A stretch of 64,000 nt of DNA, taken from the NCBI RefSeq assembly GCF_007827955.1, contig NZ_VITR01000001.1, positions 310,001-374,000 of the forward strand. Reading direction: 5' to 3'. Shown one piece after another: positions 26,538 to 37,395 of the stretch. Every line of letters starts with the position of its first letter. Position 1 is the stretch's first letter. Source of the DNA: Nitrospirillum pindoramense. GTDB taxonomy: Bacteria > Pseudomonadota > Alphaproteobacteria > Azospirillales > Azospirillaceae. The notes below the pieces were generated by a model. That model saw only the letters and a program-made list of their open reading frames with translations. It was not told where the DNA came from and did no database searches. The position numbers were made by a program, and so were the translations under genes.

Positions 26538-27473
26538 ATGGACATGCGCTTCTGGACCTGGGCAGTGGCGGGATTGTTGGTCCTGGCAGGCCCGGCGCGG
26601 GCGGCGGCACCCGAGATCCGCATCCAGGACGTCATCGACTTCTATCGTGTCTATGATGCCGGCGGGGGCGCACCCTCCGCGGCCGCCTTGCAGGGATACC
26701 TGGATCACGGCAGCGACGGGTTGCGCCAATTCGTGGGCCTGCGTCACCTGTCGGGCGAGTCCCTGGCGGCGGCCATGGAAAAGCATCCCCGGATGTTCGC
26801 GGACGCCAAGACCTGCCTGGACGTGCTGCCGGCGGTGAAGCGGCGCCTGGCCCAGGCCCTGCCCCGCCTGGGCCAGCTGTATCCCCCGGCCCAATTCCCG
26901 CCCATCACCATCCTGGTGGGGCAGGGCAACACCGGTGGCACCACCAGCGCGTCCGGCGTGCTGGTGGGGCTGGAGGCACTGTGCGGCGCCAGTTGGATGG
27001 ACCCCAACCCCGAGGACCGCTTCGTCCATCTGGTGGCGCATGAATATGTGCATGTGCAGCAGCCGGCGGCGCGGACGGAGCCGGAGCACCCCACGCTGCT
27101 GTTCCCCACCCTGATCGAGGGTGGGGCGGAGTTCCTGGCCGAACTGATCTCCGGCGATGTCGGCTATGTCCGGCTGAAGAACTGGGCCAAGGGGCGCGAA
27201 AAGGAGATTGAGATCCAATTCGCTGCCGACCAGGACAAGACCGACCTGAAAGCCTGGCTTTACAACGGTGTCGGCACGGACGAACGCCCGGGTGATCTCG
27301 CCTACTGGGTGGGCTACCGCATCGCCAAGGCCTATTACGTCCACGCCAAGGACAAGCGCCAGGCCATCGCCCGTATCCTGACCATCAACGCCGACACCGC
27401 GAAGGCTTTTCTGGCCGACAGCGGCTGGGCGCCGGGCATGTCCCTGCCGGAGAAAGTGCCGCTGCCGGAGTGA
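26538..27473 (+). CDS. Secreted predicted Zn-dependent protease (DUF2268-like)
   Basis: A 311-aa protein with a clear Sec signal (about residues 1-23, ending ARAAA). The motif HEYVH (168-172) is an HExxH zinc site and IEGGAEFLAEL some 25 residues on supplies the third acidic ligand, the gluzincin-like pattern of DUF2268-type predicted proteases. Periplasmic or outer-membrane associated. Start ATG 26538 follows a strong GAGGGGTGGGG. It stands alone between the GST gene and the efflux operon. Peptidase activity is inferred from the motif, not demonstrated for close relatives that I know. Confidence 0.78.
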   Translation: MDMRFWTWAVAGLLVLAGPARAAAPEIRIQDVIDFYRVYDAGGGAPSAAALQGYLDHGSDGLRQFVGLRHLSGESLAAAMEKHPRMFADAKTCLDVLPAVKRRLAQALPRLGQLYPPAQFPPITILVGQGNTGGTTSASGVLVGLEALCGASWMDPNPEDRFVHLVAHEYVHVQQPAARTEPEHPTLLFPTLIEGGAEFLAELISGDVGYVRLKNWAKGREKEIEIQFAADQDKTDLKAWLYNGVGTDERPGDLAYWVGYRIAKAYYVHAKDKRQAIARILTINADTAKAFLADSGWAPGMSLPEKVPLPE

Positions 27474-27627
27474 GGGGGCAGGTTCCGGCGCGGTGTCCCG
27501 GCGGCTCAGATTAAGCAAAGTTAATGAATCGCCCACGCTGGCTAAATCCCGCCGGCGTTAGCGTCCCGCCCAAGGTGCACAAACCCTTGGCCTCCCGCGA
27601 CCTGCCCCTGACCTGCCCCTGACCTGG

Positions 27628-29064
27628 ATGATGCTGCCGATATCCTCCCTCCTCTCCCCTCCCGCCCCCCGGTTCCGCGCCCTCAAGCGGTGCTGGCTGG
27701 CGGGTGCCGCCGCGCTGGCGCTGGCCGGCTGTTCCGTGGGGCCGGATTACCAGCGCCCCGCCACCCCGCCACCGGCGGCATGGCAGGAGGCCGCGCCCAA
27801 GGCGGGCGCGTCCGTCTGGCCGGCCGCCGATTGGTGGAAGGGCTTCGGTTCCGCTCAACTGGACGCCTACATCGCCCAGGCGCAGACGGCCAACGACGAC
27901 CTGGCCGCCGCCATGGCCCGGGTGCGCGAGGCCGACGCCCAGGCCCAGGTGGCCGGGGCCGCGCTGCTGCCCAGCGTGGGGGCAAGCGCCGACATCGACC
28001 ACCAGCGGGCCAAAAGCTCCGGCGCGGCCCAGACCTCCACGGCGCACAGCCTGGGTCTGAGCGCCAGTTACGAACTGGACTTCTGGGGCAAGAACCGGGC
28101 GACCGCCACCGCCGCGCTCGCCACCGCCGATGCCAGCCGTTACGATCTCGAAACGGTACGCCTGACGGTGTTGAGCAGTGTCGCCACCAGCTATTTCCAG
28201 GGGCTGGAGCTGCGGGAGCAGGTGCGGGTGGCGGAGGACAACCTGGCCAACGCCCAGGCCACCCTGGACGGCCTGCGTCGCCAGGCCGACGCCGGCATCG
28301 CCACGGCGCTGGACGTCGCGCAACAGGAAACCACCGTCTCCACCCTCAGCGCCAAGGCGCCGCCGCTACGTCAGCAGTACCGCCAGTCGGTGCATGCCCT
28401 GGCCATCCTGCTGGGCCAGATGCCGGAGGCGGTGGACCTGGCGGAGGGCGACACCCTGGCCAAGCTGTCGCTGCCCGCCGTGACGCCGGGCCTGCCCTCG
28501 GAGCTGCTGGCCCGCCGGCCCGACGTGGCCCAGGCGGAGGCGCAATTGCGCGCCGCGAACGCCAACATCACCGTGGCCCGCGCCGCCTTCTTTCCCGCCA
28601 TCGACCTGACGGCGTCGGGCGGCTACGCCAGCAATGCCCTGTCGCACCTGTTCGATCCGGGCAGCACCCTCTTCTCCCTGGCCGCCGGTCTGACCCAGCC
28701 CATCTTCCAGGGCGGGGCGCTGGAGGGGCAGTACGCCAACACCCAGGCCCGCTATGACGAGCTGGTGGCCACATACCGCAAGTCCGTCCGCTCCGCCTTC
28801 TCGAACGTGGAGGACTCGCTGACCGCCGTGCGCGAGACGACGGAGCAGTTGGCGCGGCAGGAGCAGGCGACGGCCACGGCCCGTCACGCCTATGAGCTGG
28901 CGCAGGCGCAACTGGCCGCCGGCACCATCACCGTCCTGACGGTGCTGAATACGGAAACCGCCTTGTTCACCGCCAACGATGCCTTGGTCCAGGCCCGCTA
29001 CGCCCGCCTGCAGGCCTTGGTCGGTTTGTACAACGCCCTGGGCGGCGGCTGGAAGCAGAGCTGA
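27628..29064 (+). CDS. NodT/OprM-family outer-membrane efflux lipoprotein
   Basis: A 478-aa TolC-like channel. The N-terminus ends in a lipobox (LALAGCS), followed by the family opening [11 protein letters not shown]. The typical repeats appear twice, with [22 protein letters not shown] at the second, and the end is LGGGWK. It should form the outer-membrane channel for the pump encoded next. First gene of a five-gene operon (gaps 4, -4, 17 and 1 bases) that also encodes its own two-component system. Confidence 0.93.
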   Translation: MMLPISSLLSPPAPRFRALKRCWLAGAAALALAGCSVGPDYQRPATPPPAAWQEAAPKAGASVWPAADWWKGFGSAQLDAYIAQAQTANDDLAAAMARVREADAQAQVAGAALLPSVGASADIDHQRAKSSGAAQTSTAHSLGLSASYELDFWGKNRATATAALATADASRYDLETVRLTVLSSVATSYFQGLELREQVRVAEDNLANAQATLDGLRRQADAGIATALDVAQQETTVSTLSAKAPPLRQQYRQSVHALAILLGQMPEAVDLAEGDTLAKLSLPAVTPGLPSELLARRPDVAQAEAQLRAANANITVARAAFFPAIDLTASGGYASNALSHLFDPGSTLFSLAAGLTQPIFQGGALEGQYANTQARYDELVATYRKSVRSAFSNVEDSLTAVRETTEQLARQEQATATARHAYELAQAQLAAGTITVLTVLNTETALFTANDALVQARYARLQALVGLYNALGGGWKQS

Positions 29065-29068
29065 CATC

Positions 29069-30274
29069 ATGAGCAAGACCCCGATCCTGAAGCCCCTTCG
29101 CATCAGCCGCACCCGGGCCGTCATGGCCGGCCTTGGTGGCATTTTCATCCTGGCCGCCGCGGGGGCCGAGCTGCTGCCCGCCGCCACCAAGGCCGCCCCT
29201 CCGGCCGCGAAGGGCGGCGGTGCCGTCGCCGTGGACACGGCCGTGGCCACGCCGGCCGACGCCCCCGTCTACCTGGCGGGGCTGGGCTCCGTGCAGTCGC
29301 TGAACACGGTGACGGTCACGACGCGCGTGGATGGCGCCTTGGACAAGGTCGCCTTCACCGAAGGCCAGACGGTGAAGCCGGGCGACCTGCTGGCGCAGAT
29401 CGACCCGCGCCTCTACCAGGCGGCCTACGACCAGGCGCTGGCCACCAAGGCCAAGGACGAGGCGCAGCTGGCCAACGCCCGCGCCGACCTGGAGCGCTAC
29501 ACCCGCCTGGCGCCGCAGAACCTGGCCAGCAAGCAGACGGTGGACACGGCCAAGGCCCAGGTCGACCAGTTGCTGGCCCAGATCAAAAGCGACCAGGCCG
29601 CCATCGACAACGCCAAGACCCAGCTGGACTACACCCACATCACCAGCCCCATCCAGGGGCGGACCGGCATCCGCATGGTCGATCCCGGCAACAACCTGCA
29701 CGCGGCCAGCGGCACCGGCATCGTGGTGGTGACGCAGATGCAGCCCATCTCCGTCATCTTCACCCTGCCGGAAGAGGACCGCCTGGCCGTCAGCCAGGCC
29801 ATGGCCCAGGGGCCGCTGACCGTCACCGCCGTGGCGCGCGACGGCAAGACGGATCTGGCCACCGGCACCGTCATGCTGGTCGACAACCAGATCGACCAGA
29901 CCACCGGCACTGTGCGGCTGAAGGCGCAGTTCCCCAACACCGATGAGCATCTGTGGCCGGGCCAGTTCGTGAATGTGAAGGTGTTGAGGCAGACCCGCCG
30001 GGGGGCGCTGACCATACCCAGCGCCGCCCTGCAGCGCGGGCCCAACGGCCTCTACGCCTATGTCGTGAAGCCGGACTCCACGGTGGAGATGCGCCCCATC
30101 GAGACGGCGGAGACGATGGGCGACACCGTCGTGGTGACCAAGGGCCTGCAGGCCGGTGAGCGCGTCACCACCAGCAACGCCTATCGCCTGCAACCGGGCG
30201 CCAAGGTGGCGGTGGCCGGCGAGGCCAAAACGGCCGACGCGACACCCGCCAATGCCGGAGGCACCCAGCCATGA
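29069..30274 (+). CDS. RND membrane fusion protein (MdtA-like)
   Basis: A 401-aa periplasmic adaptor with an N-terminal anchor (about 18-35), lipoyl half-motifs ([22 protein letters not shown] and [21 protein letters not shown] seen in part), a helical hairpin and beta-barrel. The start is the ATG at 29069, four bases after the upstream stop; the stop overlaps the permease start (ATGA). With NodT-type channel before it and an MdtB/C-like permease after it, it completes a tripartite exporter. Substrates cannot be predicted. Confidence 0.92.
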   Translation: MSKTPILKPLRISRTRAVMAGLGGIFILAAAGAELLPAATKAAPPAAKGGGAVAVDTAVATPADAPVYLAGLGSVQSLNTVTVTTRVDGALDKVAFTEGQTVKPGDLLAQIDPRLYQAAYDQALATKAKDEAQLANARADLERYTRLAPQNLASKQTVDTAKAQVDQLLAQIKSDQAAIDNAKTQLDYTHITSPIQGRTGIRMVDPGNNLHAASGTGIVVVTQMQPISVIFTLPEEDRLAVSQAMAQGPLTVTAVARDGKTDLATGTVMLVDNQIDQTTGTVRLKAQFPNTDEHLWPGQFVNVKVLRQTRRGALTIPSAALQRGPNGLYAYVVKPDSTVEMRPIETAETMGDTVVVTKGLQAGERVTTSNAYRLQPGAKVAVAGEAKTADATPANAGGTQP

Positions 30275-33200
30275 GCCTCTCCAGCCCCTTCATCACCCGG
30301 CCCATCGCCACCTCGCTCCTGATGCTGGGCGTGCTGCTGGTGGGCATGGTGGCCTATCCGCTGCTGCCGGTGGCGCCGCTGCCGCAGGTGGACTTCCCCA
30401 CCATCCAGGTGTCGGCCAACCTGCCGGGCGCCAGTCCGGAAACCATGGCGTCCAGTGTGGCCCAGCCGCTGGAAACCCAGTTCGCCGCCATCCCTGGTGT
30501 TGCCCAGATGACGTCGACCAGCACGCTGGGCAGCACCCAGGTGACGCTTCAGTTCGACCTGAACCGCAACATCGACGCGGCGGCGCAGGATGTGCAGACG
30601 GCCATCGACGCCGCCGGTGGCCAGTTGCCCAAGAACCTGCCATCGCCGCCCACCTACCGCAAGATCAACCCGGCCGACAGCTCCATCCTGGTGTACTCGG
30701 TCCACTCCGCCAACCTGCCCCTGACCACGGTGGACGACTACGCCGAGAACGTTATCGCCCAGCGCCTGTCGCAGATTCCGGGCGTGGGCCAGGTGTCCAT
30801 CGGCGGCCAGCAGAAGCCGGCGGTGCGGGTGCAGGTGGACCCGGCCAAGATCGCCGCCCTGGGCATCCAGCTTGAGGACATCGCCACCGTCATCCCCACC
30901 GCCACGGTCAACGCGCCCAAGGGGTCGATCAACGGCGTCCAGCACAACTTCGTCATCTACAACAATGACCAGTTGCTGAAGGCGGAGCCGTGGAACGATG
31001 TCATCGTCGCCTATCGTAACGGGGCGCCGGTGCGCATCCGCGACATCGGCGTGGCGGTGGACGGGCCGGAGAACACCCAGCTGCTGGCCTGGCAGAACAA
31101 TGGCCCGGGCATCATCCTGCAGGTGTTCAAGCAGCCGGGCGCCAACATCATCGACATCGTGTCGCGGGTGGAGGCCATGCTGCCGCAGGTCATGGCGGCG
31201 GTGCCCCCCGGCGTGAAGATGGACAAGGTCATCGACCGCACCACCACCATCAAGGCGTCGGTGGAGGATGTTCAGTTCACCCTGCTGCTGACCATCTTCC
31301 TGGTGGTCATGGTCATCTTCCTGTTCCTGCGCAACCTGTGGGCCACGCTGATCCCCGGCGTGACCGTGCCCCTGGCCTTGTTCGGCACCGCGGCGCTGAT
31401 GTACCTGCTGGGCTTCAGCCTGGACAACCTGTCGCTCATGGGCCTGACCATCGCCGTGGGCTTCGTCGTCGACGACGCCATCGTGATGGTGGAGAACATC
31501 TACCGCCATATCGAGGAGGGCATGTCGCCCAAGGACGCGGCGCTGAAGGGCGCGGGGGAGATCGGCTTCACCATCATGTCCATCAGCGTGTCGCTGGTGG
31601 CGGTGTTCATCCCCCTGCTGCTGATGGGCGGCATCGTCGGCCGGCTGATGCGTGAATTCGCCATCACCGTGACCATGACCATCGCCGTCTCCGCCTTCGT
31701 CTCGCTGACCCTGTCGCCGATGATGAGCGCCCTGTTCCTGAAGGATGAGAAGCACGCCCGGCATGGCCGGGCCTATATGGTCATCGAAAGCGGCTTCGAC
31801 TGGCTGGTGAACCGGTATGCCCGGGGCCTGGACTTCGTGCTCAGGCACCAGCGCCTGACCCTGATGGTGTTCTTCGCCACGGTGGCGGCCACGGTGGCGC
31901 TCTACATCGCCATCCCCAAGGGCTTCTTCCCGCAGCAGGACACCGGCATCATCGCCGGCCTGGCCGACGCCTCGCAGGATGTGTCCTTCAACGAGATGGT
32001 GCGGCTGCAGCACCAGTTGACCGATGTCGTGGCGCAGGACCCGGACGTGGCCGCCTGGGCGACATCCGTCGGTGGCGGTGGGCGGCCCATCAACAACGGG
32101 TTCATCGTCATCGGCCTGAAGCCGCGCGACCAGCGCACCGCCAGCGCCGACCAGATCATCGCGCGGCTGCGGCCCAAGCTGGCCAAGGTCAAGGGGGCGA
32201 CCCTGTTCCTGCAGGCCAGTCAGGACCTGAACGTGGGCGGCCGCCTGGCCCGCACGCAATACCAGTACACCCTGCAGGACGCCGACCTGGGCGAGTTGAA
32301 CGACTGGGCGCCCAAGCTGCTGGACAAGCTCAAGGGCCTGCCCCAACTGCGCGACGTCGCCACCGACCAGCAGACCAACGGCACCACCCTGAACCTGGTG
32401 ATCGACCGCGACCAGGCCGCCCGCTTCGGCATCCAGCCTTCGCTGATCGACAGCACCCTGTACGACGCCTTCGGCCAGCGGCAGGTGACCCAGTATTTCA
32501 CCCAGCTGAACAGCTATCACGTGGTGCTGGAAATCACGCCGGAGCTGCAATCCAGCCCCGACACCCTGAACAAGCTGTACATCAAGTCACCCGTGACCGG
32601 TCAGGAGGTGCCGCTGTCCACCTTCGTGAAGTACGACACCAACCATGTGAACTTCCTGTCCATCAATCATCTGGGCCAGTTCCCGGCGGTGACCCTGTCG
32701 TTCAACCTGGCGCCCGGCGTATCCCTGGGCGAGGCGGTGCAGGTCATCCAGCAGGCCCAGGCGGAGATGGGCATGCCGTCCTCGGTCAACGGCACCTTCC
32801 AGGGCACGGCCCAGGCCTTCCAGGCCTCGCTGGCGACCCAGCCCTACCTGATCGCGGCGGCGCTGGTGGCCGTCTACATCATCCTGGGCATGCTGTATGA
32901 AAGTTACATCCACCCGCTGACCATCTTGTCCACCCTGCCGTCGGCGGGCGTGGGGGCCCTGCTGATGCTCATGGTCTTCCACTATGACCTGTCGGTCATC
33001 GCGCTCATCGGTATCATCCTGCTGATCGGCATCGTGAAGAAGAACGGCATCATGATGGTGGACTTCGCCATCCAGGCGGAACGGGAACACCACATGGCGC
33101 CCATCGAGTCCATTCGCCAGGCCTGCCTGCTGCGCTTCCGGCCCATCATGATGACCACCATGGCGGCCCTGCTGGGCGCCCTGCCGCTGATGCTGGAGAA

Positions 33201-33402
33201 CGGCACCGGCTCCGAACTGCGCAAGCCGCTGGGCGTCACCATGGTCGGTGGGCTGATTTTGAGCCAGATCCTGACCCTGTTCACCACGCCCGTGGTTTAT
33301 CTCTACCTGGACCGGGTGAACGACTGGCTGAACCGCCGGGGCCGCAACCGGGTGGACCATGACCAGGCCCGGCCGCATGCGGCCATGGGCGTGGGTGATT
33401 GA
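30271..33402 (+). CDS. RND efflux permease (MdtB/MdtC-like, HAE-1)
   Basis: A 1043-aa inner-membrane proton antiporter with the two-fold RND layout: helix 1 and first porter domain, TM2-6 with [18 protein letters not shown], loop [12 protein letters not shown] typical of MdtB/C, and a second half ending in a helix cluster with [18 protein letters not shown]. The single permease gene contrasts with the paired MdtBC of enterobacteria. Coupled to the adaptor by ATGA and followed 17 bases later by the response regulator. Likely exports amphiphilic drugs, bile-like or plant phenolic compounds. Confidence 0.93.
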   Translation: MSLSSPFITRPIATSLLMLGVLLVGMVAYPLLPVAPLPQVDFPTIQVSANLPGASPETMASSVAQPLETQFAAIPGVAQMTSTSTLGSTQVTLQFDLNRNIDAAAQDVQTAIDAAGGQLPKNLPSPPTYRKINPADSSILVYSVHSANLPLTTVDDYAENVIAQRLSQIPGVGQVSIGGQQKPAVRVQVDPAKIAALGIQLEDIATVIPTATVNAPKGSINGVQHNFVIYNNDQLLKAEPWNDVIVAYRNGAPVRIRDIGVAVDGPENTQLLAWQNNGPGIILQVFKQPGANIIDIVSRVEAMLPQVMAAVPPGVKMDKVIDRTTTIKASVEDVQFTLLLTIFLVVMVIFLFLRNLWATLIPGVTVPLALFGTAALMYLLGFSLDNLSLMGLTIAVGFVVDDAIVMVENIYRHIEEGMSPKDAALKGAGEIGFTIMSISVSLVAVFIPLLLMGGIVGRLMREFAITVTMTIAVSAFVSLTLSPMMSALFLKDEKHARHGRAYMVIESGFDWLVNRYARGLDFVLRHQRLTLMVFFATVAATVALYIAIPKGFFPQQDTGIIAGLADASQDVSFNEMVRLQHQLTDVVAQDPDVAAWATSVGGGGRPINNGFIVIGLKPRDQRTASADQIIARLRPKLAKVKGATLFLQASQDLNVGGRLARTQYQYTLQDADLGELNDWAPKLLDKLKGLPQLRDVATDQQTNGTTLNLVIDRDQAARFGIQPSLIDSTLYDAFGQRQVTQYFTQLNSYHVVLEITPELQSSPDTLNKLYIKSPVTGQEVPLSTFVKYDTNHVNFLSINHLGQFPAVTLSFNLAPGVSLGEAVQVIQQAQAEMGMPSSVNGTFQGTAQAFQASLATQPYLIAAALVAVYIILGMLYESYIHPLTILSTLPSAGVGALLMLMVFHYDLSVIALIGIILLIGIVKKNGIMMVDFAIQAEREHHMAPIESIRQACLLRFRPIMMTTMAALLGALPLMLENGTGSELRKPLGVTMVGGLILSQILTLFTTPVVYLYLDRVNDWLNRRGRNRVDHDQARPHAAMGVGD

Positions 33403-33419
33403 GGCGCGGGGGGCATCCC

Positions 33420-34103
33420 ATGAAGGTGCTGTTGGTTGAGGATAACGAACGGGTGGCGCGCTTTGTCGTGAAGGGACTGCGCGAGGCGGGCCACACCGTG
33501 GAGCATGTCGACAACGGGCGCGACGGCATGTTCCAGGCGACCGGCGAACCGTTCGACGTGATCGTCATGGATCGCATGCTGCCGGGTGACATCGATGGCC
33601 TGACCATCATCGAGACCCTGCGCAAGATGGGCACGCAGACCCCTGTCCTGATCCTGAGCGCGCTCAGCAGTGTGGATGAGCGCATCAAGGGCCTGCGCAG
33701 CGGCGGCGACGACTATCTGACCAAGCCCTTCGCCTTCGGCGAGCTGCTGGCGCGGCTGGACGCGCTGATGCGCCGGTCGCCCACCGGCGCCGCGCCGGAA
33801 ACCAGCCTGGCGGTGGGGGATTTGCGCATGAACCTGCTGTCGCGCAAGGTCACACGGGGGGAGCGCGCCATCGCCCTGCAGAACCAGGAGTTCAAGCTGC
33901 TGGAATACCTGATGCGGCATGTCGACCAGGTGGTCACCCGCACCATGCTGCTGGAAGGCGTCTGGGGCTATCACTTCGATCCCCAGACCAACGTGGTCGA
34001 CGTGCACATCAGCAAGCTGCGCCAGAAGATCGAAGGGGAGGGGGAGCCGCCGCTGCTGCGCACGGTGCGCAACGCCGGCTACATGATGACGGCCGGGGGC
34101 TGA
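33420..34103 (+). CDS. OmpR-family response regulator
   Basis: A 227-aa DNA-binding regulator. Receiver residues Glu7/Asp8, phospho-acceptor Asp51 (VIVMDRMLPG), Ser80 and Lys102 (LTKPFAFGE) are all present; a winged helix follows (about 127-222, ending KIEGEGEPPLLRTVRNAGYMM). Start is the ATG at 33420. It is in the pump operon and one base before the kinase gene, so it is the kinase's partner and probably activates the operon, like BaeR or CusR in other bacteria. Confidence 0.93.
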   Translation: MKVLLVEDNERVARFVVKGLREAGHTVEHVDNGRDGMFQATGEPFDVIVMDRMLPGDIDGLTIIETLRKMGTQTPVLILSALSSVDERIKGLRSGGDDYLTKPFAFGELLARLDALMRRSPTGAAPETSLAVGDLRMNLLSRKVTRGERAIALQNQEFKLLEYLMRHVDQVVTRTMLLEGVWGYHFDPQTNVVDVHISKLRQKIEGEGEPPLLRTVRNAGYMMTAGG

Positions 34104-34104
34104 C

Positions 34105-35472
34105 ATGGCGCCCGCCCCCGTCCTGCCCCTGCGCTCCTCCGCCTTCACCCTGGCGTTTAGCTATGTGTTGCTGGGGCTGGTGACCCTGGTGCTGTTCGCC
34201 GCCCCCCTGGGCTATGCCTGGCGGGTGACCATCGACGATGGCCGCACCGAGATATTGCAGGAGGACGCGCAGCGCTTCGCCGAGGTGTTCCGCCAGCGCG
34301 GGCCCGACGGGCTGGCGGCCTTCCTCAATGAACGCATGAGCATGCAGATCGCGGCGGAGCGCATCCTGCTGCTGACCGATCCGGCCCACACCGTGTTGGC
34401 CGGCAACATGCCGGCCTGGCCCGTGGACGTGCCCGAGCGGCAAGGAGCCTATACCGCGCCGCTCACGTTCAATGGCAAGACGATACAGGCGCGGCTGGTC
34501 CATATGGTGCTGCCCGGCGGCTATCACCTGCTGGTGGCCCGCGACATGGCCCACTTCCGCCCCCTGGAGCAGCGGTTCTGGTACAGCCTGCTGGCGGCCA
34601 TGGGTGTGCTGCTGCTGCTGGGCATGCTGGGCGGCTTCCTCATCCGCCGCGCCGTGCTGCGCCGCATCGATGAGCTGAGCCGCACCGTCACCGGCATCGT
34701 CCAGGGCGACCTCTCGCGGCGCCTGCCCACCGCCCGGGGGCAGGATGAGTTCAACACCCTGTCGCGCACCATCAACGGCATGCTGGACCAGATCGAGCAT
34801 CTGGTGCACGGCGTGCGCAACGTCTCCAACGCCATCGCCCACGATTTGCGCACCCCCTTGGCGGAGCTGCGGTCGCGGCTGGAGGAGGTGAGCGTCACCC
34901 GCCCCACCATGACCGAGACCTATGCCGAGGTGGATGGGGCGGTGGCCGACGTAGACCGCGTCATCGGCATCTTCAACGCCCTGCTGCGCCTGGCGGAGAT
35001 CGATACCGGCGCCCGCCGCTCCGGCTTCGCCGAGGTCAACGTGGCGGAGGTGGCGGCCGGGGCCGTGGAGTTCTACCTGCCGGCGGCGGAGGTGAAGGGT
35101 GTCTCCCTGGCCTTCCAGGGGGACACGGGCATGGCGACCATCCTGGGCGACCCCGTGCTGCTGGCCCAGGCGGTTGGCAACCTGATCGACAACGCCCTGA
35201 AGTTCACGCCCGAGGGCGGCGCCATCGTGGTGCGGGTCGCCAGCGGCGCTGATGGCAAGGTCGAGATGTCGGTCACCGACAACGGCCCCGGCATCCCCGA
35301 TGAGGAGAAGCCGCGGGTGACGGAGCGCTTCTATCGCGGCGACGCCGGCCGGGGCACCCCCGGCGTGGGCCTGGGCCTCAGCCTGGTCAGCGCCGTCGCC
35401 AAGCTGCACGGCGGCGCCTTCGACCTGGCGGATAACCACCCGGGGCTCCGGGCCCGGATGCGGTTGGCTTAA
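34105..35472 (+). CDS. Sensor histidine kinase
   Basis: A 455-aa membrane kinase with two helices (about 13-35 and 163-185) around a roughly 125-residue periplasmic sensor, a HAMP linker, the H-box IAHDLRTPLAELRSRLEE, and ATPase boxes NLIDNALKFTPEGG (N), DNGPGIPDEE (G1) and GVGLGLSLV (G2). It pairs with the regulator one base upstream. The stop codon shares TTAA with the stop of the convergent DJ-1-like gene, so the two genes overlap by four bases. Confidence 0.92.
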   Translation: MAPAPVLPLRSSAFTLAFSYVLLGLVTLVLFAAPLGYAWRVTIDDGRTEILQEDAQRFAEVFRQRGPDGLAAFLNERMSMQIAAERILLLTDPAHTVLAGNMPAWPVDVPERQGAYTAPLTFNGKTIQARLVHMVLPGGYHLLVARDMAHFRPLEQRFWYSLLAAMGVLLLLGMLGGFLIRRAVLRRIDELSRTVTGIVQGDLSRRLPTARGQDEFNTLSRTINGMLDQIEHLVHGVRNVSNAIAHDLRTPLAELRSRLEEVSVTRPTMTETYAEVDGAVADVDRVIGIFNALLRLAEIDTGARRSGFAEVNVAEVAAGAVEFYLPAAEVKGVSLAFQGDTGMATILGDPVLLAQAVGNLIDNALKFTPEGGAIVVRVASGADGKVEMSVTDNGPGIPDEEKPRVTERFYRGDAGRGTPGVGLGLSLVSAVAKLHGGAFDLADNHPGLRARMRLA

Positions 35473-36161
35473 GGGAACATCCGGCGGGCGTACTCCTCCA
35501 CCTCCGCCATGCGCTTGGGCAAGATTTGGCCGTAGATTTCATCCACCCGCCGCTTCACCTCCGGCCGGGCCAGTTCCGGGCGGCCGCCGGGGAAAGGGGG
35601 CTCGGGCGCGTATTCCAGCATCAGCAGCAGGGCCTCCGCCACGTCGCGCCCCACGATTTCGGCGGCCACGGTGAAGGCGAAGTCCAGGCCGGCCGTGACG
35701 CCCCCGCCGGTGATGATGTCGCCGTCGCGCACCACGCGGCCGGCGTCGGGAATGGCGCCGAACCGCGCCAGCTGGCCGCGCCAGGCCCAATGGCAGGCGG
35801 CCCGTTTGCCCTTCAGCAAACCGGCCCCCGCCAGGACCAGAGACCCGGTGCAGACCGAGGTCAGGTAGCGGGCGCCGTCGGCCAGGCGGCGCACCTGGGC
35901 CATGGTTTCGGTGTCGTTCAGCACGGCGGCGATGCCCATGCCGCCGGGGATGAACAGCAGGTCGCAGGCCGGAATGTCGGCCAGCCGCTCCGTCCCCTCG
36001 AACCGCAGTCCTTCGTGCGAGGCGATGGTGCCGCCGGTGGCGGATGCCACTCGGGGGGTGATGCCGGGCAGGCGGCTGAACACCTGGTGCGGGGCGGTGA
36101 AGTCCAATTGGGTCATCAGGGGAAAGACGACTTCAACGATGGTGAAGGCGGCCTGGCTCAT
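35469..36161 (-). CDS. DJ-1/PfpI family protein, isonitrile hydratase-like
   Basis: A 230-aa cytosolic protein, nearly the length of Pseudomonas isonitrile hydratase (InhA), which turns isonitriles into N-formamides. Conserved features: LDFTAPHQVFSRLPG near the start, DLLFIPGGMG, the nucleophile elbow SVCTGSLVLAGAGLLKGKRAACHW with the catalytic Cys, and GGGVTAGLDFAF. Start ATG 36161 (MSQAAFTIVEVV); frame extension upstream is not conserved. Divergent from a GlxA-type regulator that has its own DJ-1 domain. The hydratase activity is inferred from family resemblance. Confidence 0.82.
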   Translation of the reverse strand: MSQAAFTIVEVVFPLMTQLDFTAPHQVFSRLPGITPRVASATGGTIASHEGLRFEGTERLADIPACDLLFIPGGMGIAAVLNDTETMAQVRRLADGARYLTSVCTGSLVLAGAGLLKGKRAACHWAWRGQLARFGAIPDAGRVVRDGDIITGGGVTAGLDFAFTVAAEIVGRDVAEALLLMLEYAPEPPFPGGRPELARPEVKRRVDEIYGQILPKRMAEVEEYARRMFP

Positions 36162-36268
36162 GGGAAGGCTCCGGGCTCCGGGGGAGGGCGGTGCCAACGG
36201 TGCCCTCGACAGACGCTGGCAGCAATGCCATAAATCCCACCTTTCCTGCCAATAACAGGACCGCGCCC

Positions 36269-37207
36269 ATGGCCCGCACCATCGCTTTCCTGGCTTATCC
36301 CGGCTTTCAGATCCTGGACGTCACCGGGCCCCTGGCGGCGTTTGAGATCGCGGGCCGCTGCGCCCGCCAGCCCTATGACATCCGCGTCATGGCGCTGGAG
36401 GCGGGGCCGGTCGCCAGTTCGTCCGGCGTCCTGCTGATGGCGGGGCCGCTGGTGGACCCGGCGCAGGTGGATACGCTGGTGGTCGCCGGCGGCGACGGCG
36501 TGAACGTCGCCAGTGCGGAGCCGGTCCTGCTGGACTATGCCCGCGCTGTGGCGGAACGGGCACGGCGGGTGACCAGCGTCTGTTCCGGCACCTTTCTGCT
36601 GGCGGCTGCCGGCCTGCTGGACGGGCGGCGGGTCACCACCCACTGGTACCGCACCAGCTCTTTTGCCCGGCGCTTTCCCCAGGTGCGGCTGGAGGCCGAC
36701 CGCATCTTCATCCGCGACGGCGCCTATTGGACATCGGCCGGCATCACCGCTGGCATCGACCTGGCGCTGGCCTTGGTGGCGGAGGACCAGGGTGAGGCCA
36801 TCGCCCGGCGCACGGCCCGGCAACTTGTCGTGCCCTACCGCCGCCAGGGCGGGCAGTCGCAATTCTCCACCTTGCTGGAAATGCAGGGCGCCAGCAGCCG
36901 CTTTGGCGACTTGCTGGCCTGGGTGCGGGACAATTTGTCCCGGCCCTTGACGGTGGAGGACCTGGCGGCCCAGGCGGCCATGAGCCCGCGCAACTTCGCC
37001 CGCGCCTTCGCCGCTGAACAGGGCGTCACCCCGGCCAAGGCGGTGGAGCAGTTGCGGCTGGAGGTGGCACGGGATTTGGTGGAAGAAAGCCCCGCGTCCC
37101 TGGACCGTATCGCTCTCGAAACGGGCTTTGGGGATACCGAACGCATGCGCCGGGCCTTCATCCGCACCTTTGGCGCGCCACCGCAAGCCATCCGCAGGTC
37201 GGCCTAG
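36269..37207 (+). CDS. GlxA-type AraC-family regulator with DJ-1 domain
   Basis: A 312-aa regulator. Residues 1-190 are a DJ-1/PfpI-like sensing domain (FLAYPGFQILDVTGPLAAFE, SVCSGTFLLAAAGLLDGRRVTTHW) and residues about 210-312 an AraC DNA-binding domain (LTVEDLAAQAAMSPRNFARAF, IALETGFGDTERMRRAFIRTFGAPP). Start ATG 36269. It is divergent from the isonitrile hydratase-like gene, 107 bases apart, so local control of that gene is likely. The ligand is unknown. Confidence 0.9.
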   Translation: MARTIAFLAYPGFQILDVTGPLAAFEIAGRCARQPYDIRVMALEAGPVASSSGVLLMAGPLVDPAQVDTLVVAGGDGVNVASAEPVLLDYARAVAERARRVTSVCSGTFLLAAAGLLDGRRVTTHWYRTSSFARRFPQVRLEADRIFIRDGAYWTSAGITAGIDLALALVAEDQGEAIARRTARQLVVPYRRQGGQSQFSTLLEMQGASSRFGDLLAWVRDNLSRPLTVEDLAAQAAMSPRNFARAFAAEQGVTPAKAVEQLRLEVARDLVEESPASLDRIALETGFGDTERMRRAFIRTFGAPPQAIRRSA

Positions 37208-37307
37208 GTTCGCTCCGGAGCAGGATCATCTCCTGCCCTGGACGAAGGCGGTTGCCCTTTAAAGGCGCAGACGCGGAAAACTTCTCGCATATGCAAAAAT
37301 TTGGCGT

Positions 37308-37335
37308 TTGACGGCCCCGAAATCTGATCTAGTCT
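37308..37335 (+). promoter_or_regulatory. Possible promoter of the first chemoreceptor gene
   Basis: TTGACG (37308-37313), 16 bases, TAGTCT (37330-37335) in the AT-richer 188-base gap before the chemoreceptor. The -10 matches only three of six positions, so this is tentative. Confidence 0.3.
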
Positions 37336-37395
37336 GTTCCTTAATGGGGTTGGCTTTGGCCGCCCCTATAACAGACATGACAGTGCGAGGGGGCA

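Noticed and set aside
30181-32550. 789-codon frame on the minus strand over the first RND permease
   Set aside because: Same reason: antisense shadow of a conserved permease, His/Asp/Gln-rich, no start signal.
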